In this document: piece by piece, positions 44,017-52,982 of the stretch
How the letters are laid out: each line of letters begins with the position of its first letter
Numbering within the stretch: position 1 is the stretch's first letter
DNA from: Pseudomonas chlororaphis
GTDB lineage: Bacteria > Pseudomonadota > Gammaproteobacteria > Pseudomonadales > Pseudomonadaceae
DNA length: 64,000 nucleotides
Assembly (NCBI RefSeq): GCF_003731765.1
Contig: NZ_MOAL01000006.1
Span: forward strand, 130,563-194,562
Direction of reading: 5' to 3'
Made by a program: the position numbers and the translations under genes
The notes under the pieces: model-generated
Told to the model about the DNA's origin: nothing
Databases searched by the model: none
What the model saw: only the letters and a program-made list of their open reading frames with translations

Positions 44017-44736
44017 TCAGGTCCGCAAGCGCCCCAGCCATTCCAGGGCGGTGCGCCAGATGCAGATGCCCAGGAAGTACGCGGACATCGCCAGCCACAC
44101 CAGCATCACCGTCGGGTTGTTGGCCGGATGGCTGAGCACCAGCAGCAGGCTGCACAGCAGCCAGACAAAGGTCACGGTGATGTTGATCGGCATAAAGCGC
44201 CGTACGCGAAACGGGTGCAGGAACTTCATGCGCGACAGGGTCAGCAGGGCCAGGCCAATGATGCTCAACAGGGTGACCCAGGACGGCGGGTCGATGATGT
44301 ACAGGCACAGGGCAACCACGTTCCAGGCGGCGGGAAAGCCCTGGAAGTAGTTGTCTTTGCTTTTCATGTTGACGTTGCAGAAACAGAACAACGATGACAC
44401 CAGGATCAGCGACACCGCCAGCAAGTGGGTGTAGTCCGGCAGGTCGATGTAACGGTAGATAAACAGCGCGGGAATGAACACGTAGGTCAGGTAGTCGATG
44501 ACCAGGTCCAGCACTGAGCCGTCGATATTGGGCAGTACCGATTGGGTGTTGACCTTGCGCGCCAGGGTGCCGTCCACCCCATCGACGATCAAGGCCACGC
44601 CGAGCCACATCAGGCACGCCTGGGGTTGGTTCTCGAACAGCGCCAGGGTGGCGAGGAACGCGGTGACCACGCCAGTGGCGGTGAACCCGTGGGCGCCCCA
44701 GGCTTTGATTTGGGCCAGATGCACAGTCGATATCAC
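44017..44736 (-). CDS. pcs: Phosphatidylcholine synthase
   Basis: A 239-residue membrane enzyme of the CDP-alcohol phosphotransferase family that joins CDP-diacylglycerol directly to choline, giving phosphatidylcholine and CMP. The motif reads DGTLAR (55-60), then Gly73, Asp77 and Asp81, i.e. DG(x)2AR(x)12G(x)3D(x)3D; the 12-residue spacing rather than the usual 8 is the mark of Pcs. The length matches Sinorhizobium and Pseudomonas Pcs (about 240). Six to eight membrane helices are visible. The GTG at 44736 has GGAG at seven bases; an upstream extension is Arg/Pro-rich noise. It stands alone, with no choline uptake or other phospholipid gene beside it. Confidence 0.9.
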   Translation of the reverse strand: MISTVHLAQIKAWGAHGFTATGVVTAFLATLALFENQPQACLMWLGVALIVDGVDGTLARKVNTQSVLPNIDGSVLDLVIDYLTYVFIPALFIYRYIDLPDYTHLLAVSLILVSSLFCFCNVNMKSKDNYFQGFPAAWNVVALCLYIIDPPSWVTLLSIIGLALLTLSRMKFLHPFRVRRFMPINITVTFVWLLCSLLLVLSHPANNPTVMLVWLAMSAYFLGICIWRTALEWLGRLRT

Positions 44737-44956
44737 GGGCGTTCTCCAGAAATTAAAGCGTGCCGGGGGCCGGGCAAAAGGGCTGCCGGCAACCCTGGCC
44801 GGGTTGCATCTATCGACCGAACGGGCGGGGATAAGGTTCACCGCAGTTTAGTGATAAATGGGCGTTTTTGCTTTGGTTTGCGTGCGGCTTTGAAGGCCGG
44901 CCACCGCGTGTGACGGAGCCGGCCAGGGGCGCTCGACGAGAGGGATTACGCCGGGT

Positions 44957-46123
44957 CTAGGGCACCGGCGCGCTGTCCAGCGTGCTGAGAATGCGGTAGG
45001 CCGCCTTGACCCGTTCGGCATTCGGGTAGTTCTTGTTGGCCAGTAGCACCAGGCCCAGACGCTGGCTCGGGACATACACCACGTAGGCGCCAAAGCCGTT
45101 GGTGGAACCGGTTTTGTTCAACAGCACCTGGCCCTTGGGCGGTTGGGGCGGCTTGAGCCAGGTGATGGCTTGGGGTTCAAGGGCCATCGTCGAAGAATTA
45201 CCCGCCACCAGCCGTTCCAGGCTGATGGGGTAGGTGTAGGTTTCCCAGCCCAGGCCCTGGGTCATGTCGCCCACCTGGTAATAGCCCTGGTGGGTCAGGG
45301 CAATCGCCTGTTGCAGGGCTGGCTCCAGGTGTTTGGGTTGCAGGTTGGCGTCGACAAAGTGGATCAGGTCGGCGGCGCTGGTCTTGATGCCGTAGGCCTC
45401 GTCATCCAGTGGGCCCGGGCCGACGCGCACAGGCTGGCCGTCTTTGCCGTAACCCTGTGCATAAAGCCCCCTCTGGGCTTCGGGCACCTTGAGGTAGGTG
45501 TGGCGCAGGCCCAGTTTGGGCAGCAGGGTCTGGTTCATCAGGCTGTCGAACGGCTGCCCCAGGCTGCGCGCCGCCAGGTAGCCGAACAGGCCGATGCTGG
45601 GGTTGGAATACAGGCGCTTGAGGCCTGGGTCGAAGCGCGGTTTCCAGGTGTTGAAGTATTCCAGGGTCTGGTCTGCGCCTTGGACTCCGTCGGGGAACTG
45701 CAAGGGCAGACCGCCGGCGCTGTAGGTCGCCAATTGCAGCAGGCTGACGTGGTCCAGGGCGCTGCCGCGCAGGGCTGGCAGGTACTGACTGGCGGTGTCG
45801 CCCAGTTGCAGTTTGCCTTGGGCCTGGGCGTAGGCTCCGAGGGTGGCGGTGAAGGTTTTGCTCACCGAGCCCACTTCGAACAGGGTGTCTTGGCTGACGG
45901 CCTGGCCGCCCGCGGTGCTGGCCACGCCGTAGTTGAAGAACTGCACCTGGCCGTTGACGCTGACCGCCACTGCCATGCCGGCAATGCCCTGGGCCTGCAT
46001 CAAGGGTTGGATGGTGCTGTCCACCAGGTGCTTGAGGTCGGTCTCGGTCGCTGCGGCGCTGGCGCTGAAGCACAGGGCACAAGCGCCAAGAAGCCCCAGT
46101 CGGCTCAGGTGTTGTCGGGTCAT
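44957..46123 (-). CDS. ampC: Class C beta-lactamase (AmpC type)
   Basis: A 388-residue exported serine beta-lactamase. The signal peptide ends near SASAAA. Class C active-site motifs are intact: SVSK (86-89), YSN (172-174) and KTG (337-339, NKTGSTNGFGAYV). The length is normal for AmpC. These enzymes hydrolyse cephalosporins and penicillins and are anchored in peptidoglycan recycling. The ATG at 46123 follows GTGGA. Unlike the usual Pseudomonas arrangement, no divergent ampR lies next to it; the gene upstream is a transporter reading in the same direction, so its regulation must differ or act in trans. Confidence 0.92.
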   Translation of the reverse strand: MTRQHLSRLGLLGACALCFSASAAATETDLKHLVDSTIQPLMQAQGIAGMAVAVSVNGQVQFFNYGVASTAGGQAVSQDTLFEVGSVSKTFTATLGAYAQAQGKLQLGDTASQYLPALRGSALDHVSLLQLATYSAGGLPLQFPDGVQGADQTLEYFNTWKPRFDPGLKRLYSNPSIGLFGYLAARSLGQPFDSLMNQTLLPKLGLRHTYLKVPEAQRGLYAQGYGKDGQPVRVGPGPLDDEAYGIKTSAADLIHFVDANLQPKHLEPALQQAIALTHQGYYQVGDMTQGLGWETYTYPISLERLVAGNSSTMALEPQAITWLKPPQPPKGQVLLNKTGSTNGFGAYVVYVPSQRLGLVLLANKNYPNAERVKAAYRILSTLDSAPVP

Positions 46124-46250
46124 GATCCACGGTTTCCCTAAGGTGGTGGCAGCGTAACGGCAGGCTGCCCGGCCCGGGAGCATAACGCGCAGCCGCCCCG
46201 GGAAACACCGTGGAATGCATCGGGCGCCATGGCGGACGCCCGGGCGGCGA

Positions 46251-47249
46251 CTAGGGTTTGGCCTGCTGGCTAACGCTCGTTGCGCCGCGTTCGCTGTTCA
46301 GCGGTTGGGCCCGTGGGCCTTCGTGGCGGCGCCAGGTCAACAGCACGATGCCGCTGACCACCACGGCGCCTCCGAGGATCTGCCCGGCGCCGAGCATCTG
46401 GTCCAGCACCAGCCAGCCCATCAGCAGAGTGGCCAGGGGTTCGATGTTCATCACCGGGGCGTTGCGCGGCATGTCCAGGCGCGGCACCGAGATAAACAGC
46501 ACGATAAAGGCAAAGCCGTAGAGCAGCACCAAGGTGGCCAGGGCCAGCCAACCGCTAGGGCTGGCCGGCAGGTCGAGGCCACCGGGCAGGGCGCCAGCCA
46601 GCCCGGCAAAGTTGACGCTGGTGAACACGATAAAAATGGTCAGCAGGCTGCGCACCGAACCGCGTACCTGGGACAGGCGGTGGTCGGTAATCCACAGGGC
46701 GCAGGCAAACACGCTGGCGGCGCAGAAGGCCAACCCCACCCCCAGCCACCAGTCGGCGCCCACGCTGTGTGCACTGGCCAGGCGCCCGGGCACATCCAGC
46801 ACCAGGCCCAGCCCCAGCAAAATCATCAGCATCAGCCCGGCGTTGCGCGCCGTGGGCCTTGCACCGCCCAAGGCCCAGGTCAGCAGCGCCAGGAGGATCG
46901 GAAACACATTGGCCACCAGCAGCGCCACCGCCACCGGTACCCGCGCCACTGCCGAGTACAGGCACAGGCTCTGGGCGGTAATCAGCAAGCCCAACAGCAA
47001 CTGCCAGCGCCAGGCACCCTGGGCCAGGCGCAGGCTCTGGCGTTGCCAGAGCACCAGGCCGGCGAGCACCAGCAAGGTGCCGCCGGAACGCAGCAGAATC
47101 GCCAGTAACACCCCGGCGCCATCGTCGAACGCCACCCGGGCGGCCACATGGTTACCGGCAAAGGCACAGCCCATGCACAGCAGGATCAGCACGGCAATGG
47201 GGCGGGAATAGGCGGGCGGGGCGTTGGCAGGCGCGGTGTGGCGGGTCAT
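46251..47249 (-). CDS. EamA/DMT-superfamily transporter
   Basis: A 332-residue membrane protein of ten helices in two EamA repeats (PIAVLILLCMGCAFAGNHVAARVAF opens the first repeat; ADWWLGVGLAFCAASVFACALW the second; the closing EPLATLLMGWLVLDQMLGAGQILGGAVVVSG is typical, with EPL..L.GW as key). Such proteins export metabolites or amino acids. A TNGTNNNACNA-type operator lies about 60 bases before the start. The Met at 47249 is taken; one five codons earlier is possible. Confidence 0.88.
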   Translation of the reverse strand: MTRHTAPANAPPAYSRPIAVLILLCMGCAFAGNHVAARVAFDDGAGVLLAILLRSGGTLLVLAGLVLWQRQSLRLAQGAWRWQLLLGLLITAQSLCLYSAVARVPVAVALLVANVFPILLALLTWALGGARPTARNAGLMLMILLGLGLVLDVPGRLASAHSVGADWWLGVGLAFCAASVFACALWITDHRLSQVRGSVRSLLTIFIVFTSVNFAGLAGALPGGLDLPASPSGWLALATLVLLYGFAFIVLFISVPRLDMPRNAPVMNIEPLATLLMGWLVLDQMLGAGQILGGAVVVSGIVLLTWRRHEGPRAQPLNSERGATSVSQQAKP

Positions 47250-47309
47250 GGCAGGTTCTTCCAAAGCAAGGCATCAGCGCGAGGCCGGTGCCGGGGTGAT
47301 TTTATTATG

Positions 47310-47320
47310 TTGTCGTACAA
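47310..47320. promoter_or_regulatory. FadR-type GntR operator upstream of the DMT transporter gene
   Basis: TTGTCGTACAA fits TNGTNNNACNA exactly and extends to a perfect 13-base inverted repeat GTTGT-CGT-ACAAC (47309-47321). It lies 60-70 bases before the transporter start, in an AT-rich stretch. No GntR-family gene is adjacent, so the regulator must act from elsewhere. Confidence 0.6.
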
Positions 47321-47496
47321 CTAGGGCGGAATTTGTAGCCTATTCATCGAGGTGGAGCAAGTTGCTGTCTGCTTTGGAAGGAGGATGTTTAGATTAAGTT
47401 ATTGTTTTGTATCAATTTTTATTGATGGATAAAGCCTGTTCAGCAGGTGCCGACCGAAGCCGGCTTTCTGTTGGAGGTCGTATGACGTGGCGTGAG

Positions 47497-48384
47497 TCAG
47501 CGCGCGTACAGGCTTTGCAGCACATAGCGCAACGAGGCGGCCAGGGTCTCGCCGTGGCTCAGGCCGTCGAAGCTGTGGTAATCCAACTGCAGCTTCGGTG
47601 CCTGGGCCAATTGGGCGAGCAGTTGCCGAGCCTGGGCGTCTGCCGGCTGGGTCTGCGGCCCTCGGGGGCTGGCCGGCTCAGCGCTGCCGCGCATCAGCAG
47701 CAATTGTGCCGGCTGGTCGGGCAGGTTGTGGGCTTCGGCCAAGATCGCGCCGTCGCCCCACCACAACGACGGGCTGGCCGCCGCGTAGTGGGCAAATTCC
47801 CCGGGCCGGCTGAACAACGCATGCAGCACCAGCAGGCCGCCATAGGAATGGCCCCAGAGGCTTTGCTGCCGACGGTCGATGGGGGCCTGGGCGGCCACCG
47901 CCGGTTGCAGGCGTTCGCGCAGCAGATCAAGGAAAGCCTCGGCGCCGCCGCTGGGTTGTCCGGTCAGCGGGTCTTTTTGCTCCGCCAGGCCCGGGCGCTG
48001 GGGCGTGTAGTCCAGGGTCCGAGCGTCGCGCTCGATGCGCAGCGGGCTTTGGTAACCCACCGCCACCAGCAGCGGTGCGCGGTCGGCGGGCAGGCTTTTC
48101 AATTGCTCTGCATCCAGGGCGCCGATGGCAGCGTTGCCATCGAGCATCCACAGCACCGGGTAACCCGCCGCCGGGGCCGCACCGCGTGGGCGGCCGATCC
48201 ACAGTTGGTAGTGGCGCCTGCCGTCGGCGGAATCCACCAGCAGGCTGCTGAAGCGGTAGGGCAGGTCCTGGCGTTCCAGCAGTTGGCGGTCCATGGTCTG
48301 CTCCGGCGCCGGTTGGGCCTGGGCATTCAGGCCCGTGACTGCCAGGGCCAGGCTCAGGGCCAGGGTCAAGGTCGAAGGTCTCAT
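47497..48384 (-). CDS. pfeE: Ferric-enterobactin esterase PfeE (IroE-like)
   Basis: A 295-residue periplasmic esterase. It has a signal peptide (MRPSTLTLALSLALAVTGLNAQA), the nucleophile elbow GHSYGG, and a C-terminal His in GLSHGETL; the fold is that of the IroE/Fes esterases. In P. aeruginosa PfeE hydrolyses ferric enterobactin in the periplasm so that iron can be released. It starts 20 bases after the stop of pfeA and is the last gene of the pfe locus. Confidence 0.9.
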   Translation of the reverse strand: MRPSTLTLALSLALAVTGLNAQAQPAPEQTMDRQLLERQDLPYRFSSLLVDSADGRRHYQLWIGRPRGAAPAAGYPVLWMLDGNAAIGALDAEQLKSLPADRAPLLVAVGYQSPLRIERDARTLDYTPQRPGLAEQKDPLTGQPSGGAEAFLDLLRERLQPAVAAQAPIDRRQQSLWGHSYGGLLVLHALFSRPGEFAHYAAASPSLWWGDGAILAEAHNLPDQPAQLLLMRGSAEPASPRGPQTQPADAQARQLLAQLAQAPKLQLDYHSFDGLSHGETLAASLRYVLQSLYAR

Positions 48385-48404
48385 CAGCGGCTCCCGTCTG
48401 CGGC

Positions 48405-50648
48405 TTAGAACGATGCGCTGAGGCTGGTGTACAGGGTACGCCCCGGCTCGTTGTAGGTGGCCGCGCCAGCGCCGGCGATATTGTTCACGCCCTGGGCATT
48501 GCCCTCGCGGTACAGGCGTTTGTCCAGCAGGTTGTCGACGCCGGCGGTCAGGCTCAGATGGCGGGTCAGGGCGTAGGTGCCGCTGAAACCGGCAATAGCG
48601 TAAGGAGACAGTTGTTGGGTGGCGCTGCCGGTCACCGGGTCGCCGTGGTAGTCGTACTTCTTCGGCGTCTGTTTGCCGTACCAGGCCACGCTCAGTTGCA
48701 GGGACAGGTCCTGGGTGGCCTGCCAGTCGAGCATCGAGTTGAGGGTGTAGCGCGGGGTCACCGAGAGGTAGTCGCCGGTCTGTTTGTTTTTCGATTGCAG
48801 CATGTAGGTGAAGTTGTTGTTCCAGGTCAGTTGCTCGGCCAGGGGCAGGGTCAGGGTGCCTTCCAGGCCTTCGACCAGGGCCTTGGGCACGTTTTCCCAC
48901 TGGTAGACGGCGGCGTTGGCGAAACTGCCGGTGCCGCCGCTGGCGCTGCCCACCGAGCTCAGGCCCGATTCCACTTTGTTCTTGTAGTCGTTGCGGAAGT
49001 ACGTCAGGCCCGCCACCAGGCCGTTGGCCTTGTACTCCAGGCCCAGTTCTTTGTTGACGCTGGTTTCGGCCTTGAGGTCGGCGTTGCCTTGCAGGTAGCA
49101 ACTGGTGGTCTGCCCGTAGCAGCCCTGGCCACGGCTGTAGAGCAGGTAGTCGGGGTTGAGTTGGTAGAGGTTTGGCGCCTTGTAGGCCCGGGCGATGCCC
49201 GCCTTGAGGGTCAGGCTGTCGCTCAGGGCCTGGGACAGGTTCAGCGACGGGCTCCAGTTGTCGCCCACCACGCTGTGGTGATCGAAGCGCAGGCCGGGGG
49301 TGAGCATGGTGCCGGGCAGCAACTCGATGTTGTCCTCGGCGAACAGCGAGAAGATCTGCGCCGCCGAGTCGGTGCTGCGGTTGCTGCTGGTCAGGCCGCT
49401 GACGCTGCCGCCTTCGGTGGTGGCCTGGGTGTTGGCGCTGGGGTCGTCGAGCTTCTGCTGCACCCACTCGCTGCCCAGGGTCAGGGTCTGGTCGACCCCG
49501 GCGTGCAGCGGCAGATTGACCTCGCCGTGGGCGGTCAGGTCGCGCAGCACGGCGGTGTAGAAATTGCTGTCGCTGAAGATGCCTTCGGTGCCGCCGGCCA
49601 GGCCTTCGTTGATGCGACTGTTGCGGGTCTTTTCGTATTGCAGGTACGCCAGGGAACTGCCGAAGTCCCACTCGCCGCGATGGGTCACGGAAACGTTTTC
49701 CCGGTAGGTGCGATTGGTTTCGTGGCCCAGCAGTTTTTTAACCGTGGCATTGCTGTTGGTGTTCTGGGTGTCGCCGGTGTACAGGTTGCCCTGGCGGCTG
49801 AAGCCTGCCTCGAGGTCCAGGGTCTGTTCCGGGGTCAGGTGCCAACTGAGCAGGCCGTTGAGGTCCTTGTTGCGCACCCCCTCGCGGCCGGCGGGCAGGG
49901 TGCCGGCCTGGTTGCCGATGCGGGTCGACTCGTGGCCGGCGTTGATGTCGGCGTCGTCTTCATCGGTCTTGGCCACATTGCCGTAGACCCGGTAGCTGAG
50001 GCTGTCGGTCAGCGGGCCATTGAGGCCGAAGCTCATGCGCTTGGTGGCGCCTTCGCTGCCGTGCTGGGGGAAGGACTGGTACACCGTGGCATTGCCGTGG
50101 GTTTGCGTACCGGCCTGCTTGGTGACGATGTTGATGACGCCGCCGGCCGCGCCGTTGCCATAGCGGGCCGCCGCCGGGCCACGGATAACTTCGATGCGCT
50201 CCACTTGATCGGCCGGCACCCAGTTGGTGTCGCCACGGCTGTCGCGTTCGCCGCGCCAGCCGTAGCGCACTGAGTTGCGGCTGCCCACCGGCTTGCCGTC
50301 CACCAGGATCAGGGTGTTTTCCGGGCCCATGCCACGGATATCGATCTGCCGGTTGTTGCCGCGCTGGCCGCTGGTGGAGTTACCGGTGAGGTTGACCCCG
50401 GGCATGGTGCGGATGATCTGCGACAGGTCGTTGGCCGGTGGGCGTTTCTTGAGGTCTTCGGCGGTGATTACCGACACCCCGGGGGCCTGCTTGGTTTCTT
50501 CCTTGGCCGTGGCGACCACGTTCTGGGTCGGCAATTCCAGGGCCGGCGGGGCGACGGTGTCTTCGCTGGCGGCCTGCACAGCCTGGGACAGCAGGCAGCA
50601 GCTGGACAGCAGTAAAGGCGCCCAGGGGCGCAGGGTGGCGAGGGACAT
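48405..50648 (-). CDS. pfeA: Ferric-enterobactin outer-membrane receptor PfeA
   Basis: A 747-residue TonB-dependent receptor with a signal peptide (cleavage near AVQA), a plug domain from about residue 40 (VVATAKEETKQAPGVSVITAEDL; PENTLILVDGKPVGSRNSVRYGWRG; IEVIRGPAAARYGNGAAGG) and a 22-strand barrel ending in Phe (SLSASF). Long Asn/Ser-rich loops and the paired cysteines in GQGCYGQTTSCYL match FepA/PfeA receptors. It imports ferric enterobactin and related catecholates. It lies between the esterase gene and the pfeRS regulators, all leftward. A Fur-like box lies 45-63 bases upstream. Confidence 0.94.
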   Translation of the reverse strand: MSLATLRPWAPLLLSSCCLLSQAVQAASEDTVAPPALELPTQNVVATAKEETKQAPGVSVITAEDLKKRPPANDLSQIIRTMPGVNLTGNSTSGQRGNNRQIDIRGMGPENTLILVDGKPVGSRNSVRYGWRGERDSRGDTNWVPADQVERIEVIRGPAAARYGNGAAGGVINIVTKQAGTQTHGNATVYQSFPQHGSEGATKRMSFGLNGPLTDSLSYRVYGNVAKTDEDDADINAGHESTRIGNQAGTLPAGREGVRNKDLNGLLSWHLTPEQTLDLEAGFSRQGNLYTGDTQNTNSNATVKKLLGHETNRTYRENVSVTHRGEWDFGSSLAYLQYEKTRNSRINEGLAGGTEGIFSDSNFYTAVLRDLTAHGEVNLPLHAGVDQTLTLGSEWVQQKLDDPSANTQATTEGGSVSGLTSSNRSTDSAAQIFSLFAEDNIELLPGTMLTPGLRFDHHSVVGDNWSPSLNLSQALSDSLTLKAGIARAYKAPNLYQLNPDYLLYSRGQGCYGQTTSCYLQGNADLKAETSVNKELGLEYKANGLVAGLTYFRNDYKNKVESGLSSVGSASGGTGSFANAAVYQWENVPKALVEGLEGTLTLPLAEQLTWNNNFTYMLQSKNKQTGDYLSVTPRYTLNSMLDWQATQDLSLQLSVAWYGKQTPKKYDYHGDPVTGSATQQLSPYAIAGFSGTYALTRHLSLTAGVDNLLDKRLYREGNAQGVNNIAGAGAATYNEPGRTLYTSLSASF

Positions 50649-50692
50649 GGGTGATCTCCGGGCAATCAGCCTGAAACAGGAAGATCACGAAT

Positions 50693-50711
50693 GATAATGA
50701 CTGTTATTTGC
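50693..50711. promoter_or_regulatory. Fur-box-like site in the pfeA promoter
   Basis: GATAATGACTGTTATTTGC matches the Fur consensus at 13 of 19 positions by eye and includes an intact GATAATGA half. It sits in the 75-base gap between pfeS and pfeA. A PfeR site is also expected here but I cannot define it. Confidence 0.6.
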
Positions 50712-50723
50712 GAGTAAAGCGCA

Positions 50724-52085
50724 TTAACTTTCTAAACACTTCTCGGCGTCGGCGGCGGGCAACAGCAGGTGCATGCACAGCCCGGGCTGGCCGTTGCTGG
50801 CCCACAAGCGCCCCTGTTGCAACTCTACCGCCCGCCGGGCAATCGCCAGGCCCAGGCCGAAACCCTCACCGGCGGACGATTCCAGACGCTGGTAGGGCAG
50901 GAAGATCCGTTGCAGATCCTCCTCCGCCACGCCGGGGCCCTGGTCTTCCAGGCACAGGTGCCACGCGTCGCCTTCGCGCCAGCCGCGCAGGCGGACCCGG
51001 CCCTCGGGCGGGGAATAGCGGATGGCGTTGCGCAGCAGGTTTTCCAGGGCCTGGGCCAGGCTGTCCAGGTGCACCTGCACGCAGCAGTCGGTGTCCAGCA
51101 GGCAGGGCAGGCGCGCGGGGTCCCAGCCGCTTTCAAAGCAGGCGTCTTCGCGAAGGGCTTCCCAGATCGACAACACCAGCACCGGTTCGGTGGGCAACTG
51201 CGGGCGTTCGGTGTCGAGCCAGGCCAGGTCCAGGGTGTCTTCCAGCAGGCGCTGCATGTCGTTGATTTCCCGGTCCAGGCGCTGACGCATCTGCTCCTGC
51301 GGCAGGGCGCTGTCATGGGCGATGCGCAGCCGCGCCAGGGGCGTGCGCAGTTCGTGGGACAAGGTGCGCAATAACAGGCGCTGCTGACCCAGGCTCTGGC
51401 GCAGGCGCTCGGCCATGTGTTCGAAGGCCAGGGCCAGTTCCCCCAGTTCGTCGGGGCGCTTGACCAGGGGCGTGGCCAGGCCGTCGCTCTCCAGGTCATC
51501 GGCGCGCAAGGCGTCGGCGCGGTCACGTAGGCGGTTCAGGGGGACGACAAGATGGCGGTACAGCACCAGGCCAAGGAGGGCAGCGAGCAGGGTTGGCATG
51601 ACCCCATGGCTGAGCACATGGGTCCAGGGCGTGAGGCCGCCGGGCAACAGGCGCTCGGGCAATTGCATGACCAGTTGGCCTTGCTCCGGGTGCTCGGGGA
51701 ATGGAATGCTGACGTAAGGCAATTCATCTTGCAGGCGTCGGCTCATCGGCCAGTCCAGCTTGCGCATGTACGTCAGGTGGCTGTACTCCTCGGCCGTCAG
51801 CGGCGCAGTCCCCAGGCTTTCCAGGCGTGGTCCGATCACCGCCACCCAGGTGCCTTGGTCCTGGGCCAACTGCTGACGGAAAGCCTCCATCGCCTGGGCG
51901 TCCCGGGCCTGCCACAGGTCTTCTGCCTGCTGGGCATAGCGGGCCAGGAATAGGCGGTCGGTGGGGTCGAGAAAATAGGTGCGGCGTTCTGCCGACAAGC
52001 CCCAGATCCAGATGATCCAGGTCAGCAACAGGCAGAAGCTGATCTGCACCAGTGCCAGTTTCCACAGCAACGGGTGACGCCGCAT
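50724..52085 (-). CDS. pfeS: Sensor histidine kinase PfeS
   Basis: A 453-residue membrane kinase: TM1 (LLWKLALVQISFCLLLTWIIWIW), a periplasmic domain of about 130 residues, TM2 (VMPTLLAALLGLVLYRHLV), HAMP, the His-box LRTLSHELRTPLARLR, N-box LENLLRNAIRY and ATP-lid EGFGLGLAIARR. In P. aeruginosa PfeS senses periplasmic ferric enterobactin and activates PfeR. The start (ATG at 52085) shares one base with the pfeR stop (TGATG), so the pair is coupled; the pfeA promoter follows 75 bases later. Confidence 0.92.
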   Translation of the reverse strand: MRRHPLLWKLALVQISFCLLLTWIIWIWGLSAERRTYFLDPTDRLFLARYAQQAEDLWQARDAQAMEAFRQQLAQDQGTWVAVIGPRLESLGTAPLTAEEYSHLTYMRKLDWPMSRRLQDELPYVSIPFPEHPEQGQLVMQLPERLLPGGLTPWTHVLSHGVMPTLLAALLGLVLYRHLVVPLNRLRDRADALRADDLESDGLATPLVKRPDELGELALAFEHMAERLRQSLGQQRLLLRTLSHELRTPLARLRIAHDSALPQEQMRQRLDREINDMQRLLEDTLDLAWLDTERPQLPTEPVLVLSIWEALREDACFESGWDPARLPCLLDTDCCVQVHLDSLAQALENLLRNAIRYSPPEGRVRLRGWREGDAWHLCLEDQGPGVAEEDLQRIFLPYQRLESSAGEGFGLGLAIARRAVELQQGRLWASNGQPGLCMHLLLPAADAEKCLES

Positions 52086-52777
52086 CAGGCCGGCTCCGTG
52101 TCCAGCAGAATGTACCCCTGGCCGCGCACGGCCTGGATCTGCAAGCGCTGCACGCCGATGGCCGCCAGTTTGCGTCGCAAGTTGCACACATGCACATCCA
52201 GGCCCCGGTCGAGGCGGGTGTAGATGCGGTGCAGCACCTGCTGATAGAGGAAGGGCTTGCTCAGGGGCTCCCCGGGGTGTTCGCGCAGGGTCATCAGCAA
52301 GCGATATTCCGAACCGGTGAGCCCGGCCGGCTGGCCGTGGCTGAACACGTCCTGGGCCTGTTCATCGAACTGCAGGGCCAGGTTCCCGGCCTCTGGCGCC
52401 GGGCGCTGGGCCCGCGCCATGCGCCGCAACAAGGCATCGGCCCGGGCATCCAGTTCGGCCAGGCTGAAGGGCTTGGGCAGGTAGTCGTCGGCGCCCCGGG
52501 TAAACCCGGTGATGCGGTCCTGCTCGGCCCCCAGGGCCGACATCAGCATCACCGGCGGGCTCTGTTCGCCCCCCAGGCGTTCCAGCAACGACAGGCCGTC
52601 CATGCCGGGCAGCATGATGTCCAGCAGCACCAGGTCAAAATGCCCGGCCTGCGCGGCGTCCAGCCCTTGGGTGCCGCTGGCGCAAGCGGTCACGGCAAAG
52701 CCGCGTTGACGAAAGTGCAGGTCCAGGTCGTGACGCAGCCGCGCGTCGTCTTCGACCAGCAGGAGATGGGGAGTCAT
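52085..52777 (-). CDS. pfeR: Response regulator PfeR
   Basis: A 230-residue OmpR-family regulator: receiver (EDD at 9-11, phospho-acceptor Asp in VLLDIMLPGMDG, Lys in DYLPKPFS) and a winged helix (LTGSEYRLLMTLREHPGEPLSK; VHVCNLRRKLAAIGV; IQAVRGQGYIL). It activates pfeA when enterobactin is present. It is the first gene of the locus and has a Fur-like box and a short palindrome just upstream, so both iron and the inducer set its level. Confidence 0.93.
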   Translation of the reverse strand: MTPHLLLVEDDARLRHDLDLHFRQRGFAVTACASGTQGLDAAQAGHFDLVLLDIMLPGMDGLSLLERLGGEQSPPVMLMSALGAEQDRITGFTRGADDYLPKPFSLAELDARADALLRRMARAQRPAPEAGNLALQFDEQAQDVFSHGQPAGLTGSEYRLLMTLREHPGEPLSKPFLYQQVLHRIYTRLDRGLDVHVCNLRRKLAAIGVQRLQIQAVRGQGYILLDTEPA

Positions 52778-52795
52778 GGGGGAAAGGGCTTAAAT

Positions 52796-52814
52796 GAGAA
52801 TGTTTAACATTTGC
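52796..52814. promoter_or_regulatory. Fur-box-like site upstream of pfeR
   Basis: GAGAATGTTTAACATTTGC matches the Fur consensus at 13 of 19 positions by eye and contains the perfect palindrome AATGTTTAACATT. It lies 19-37 bases upstream of the pfeR start codon. Confidence 0.6.
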
Positions 52815-52982
52815 GGATGATGCACGAATCGGGGGCCCGTGTGCAATTGCATCTATCAGCGGTCCTGTTGATGGTTTACATAACCGCGCCCGGCGTTTGA
52901 CCTGTGCCGGGGTCTATACTGCGCTTGCCTTTTTTTCATCAGACCCGCCCTTGATCACCGCACCGCCCACCAGGCAGACCAT

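Noticed and set aside
47497..49671. A 724-codon frame extending pfeE upstream into the pfeA region
   Set aside because: The N-terminal 429 codons read in the wrong frame of pfeA; the true pfeE start is the signal-peptide Met at 48384.
48558..50273. A 571-codon frame opposite pfeA
   Set aside because: Antisense shadow; pfeA on the minus strand has plug, barrel and terminal Phe.
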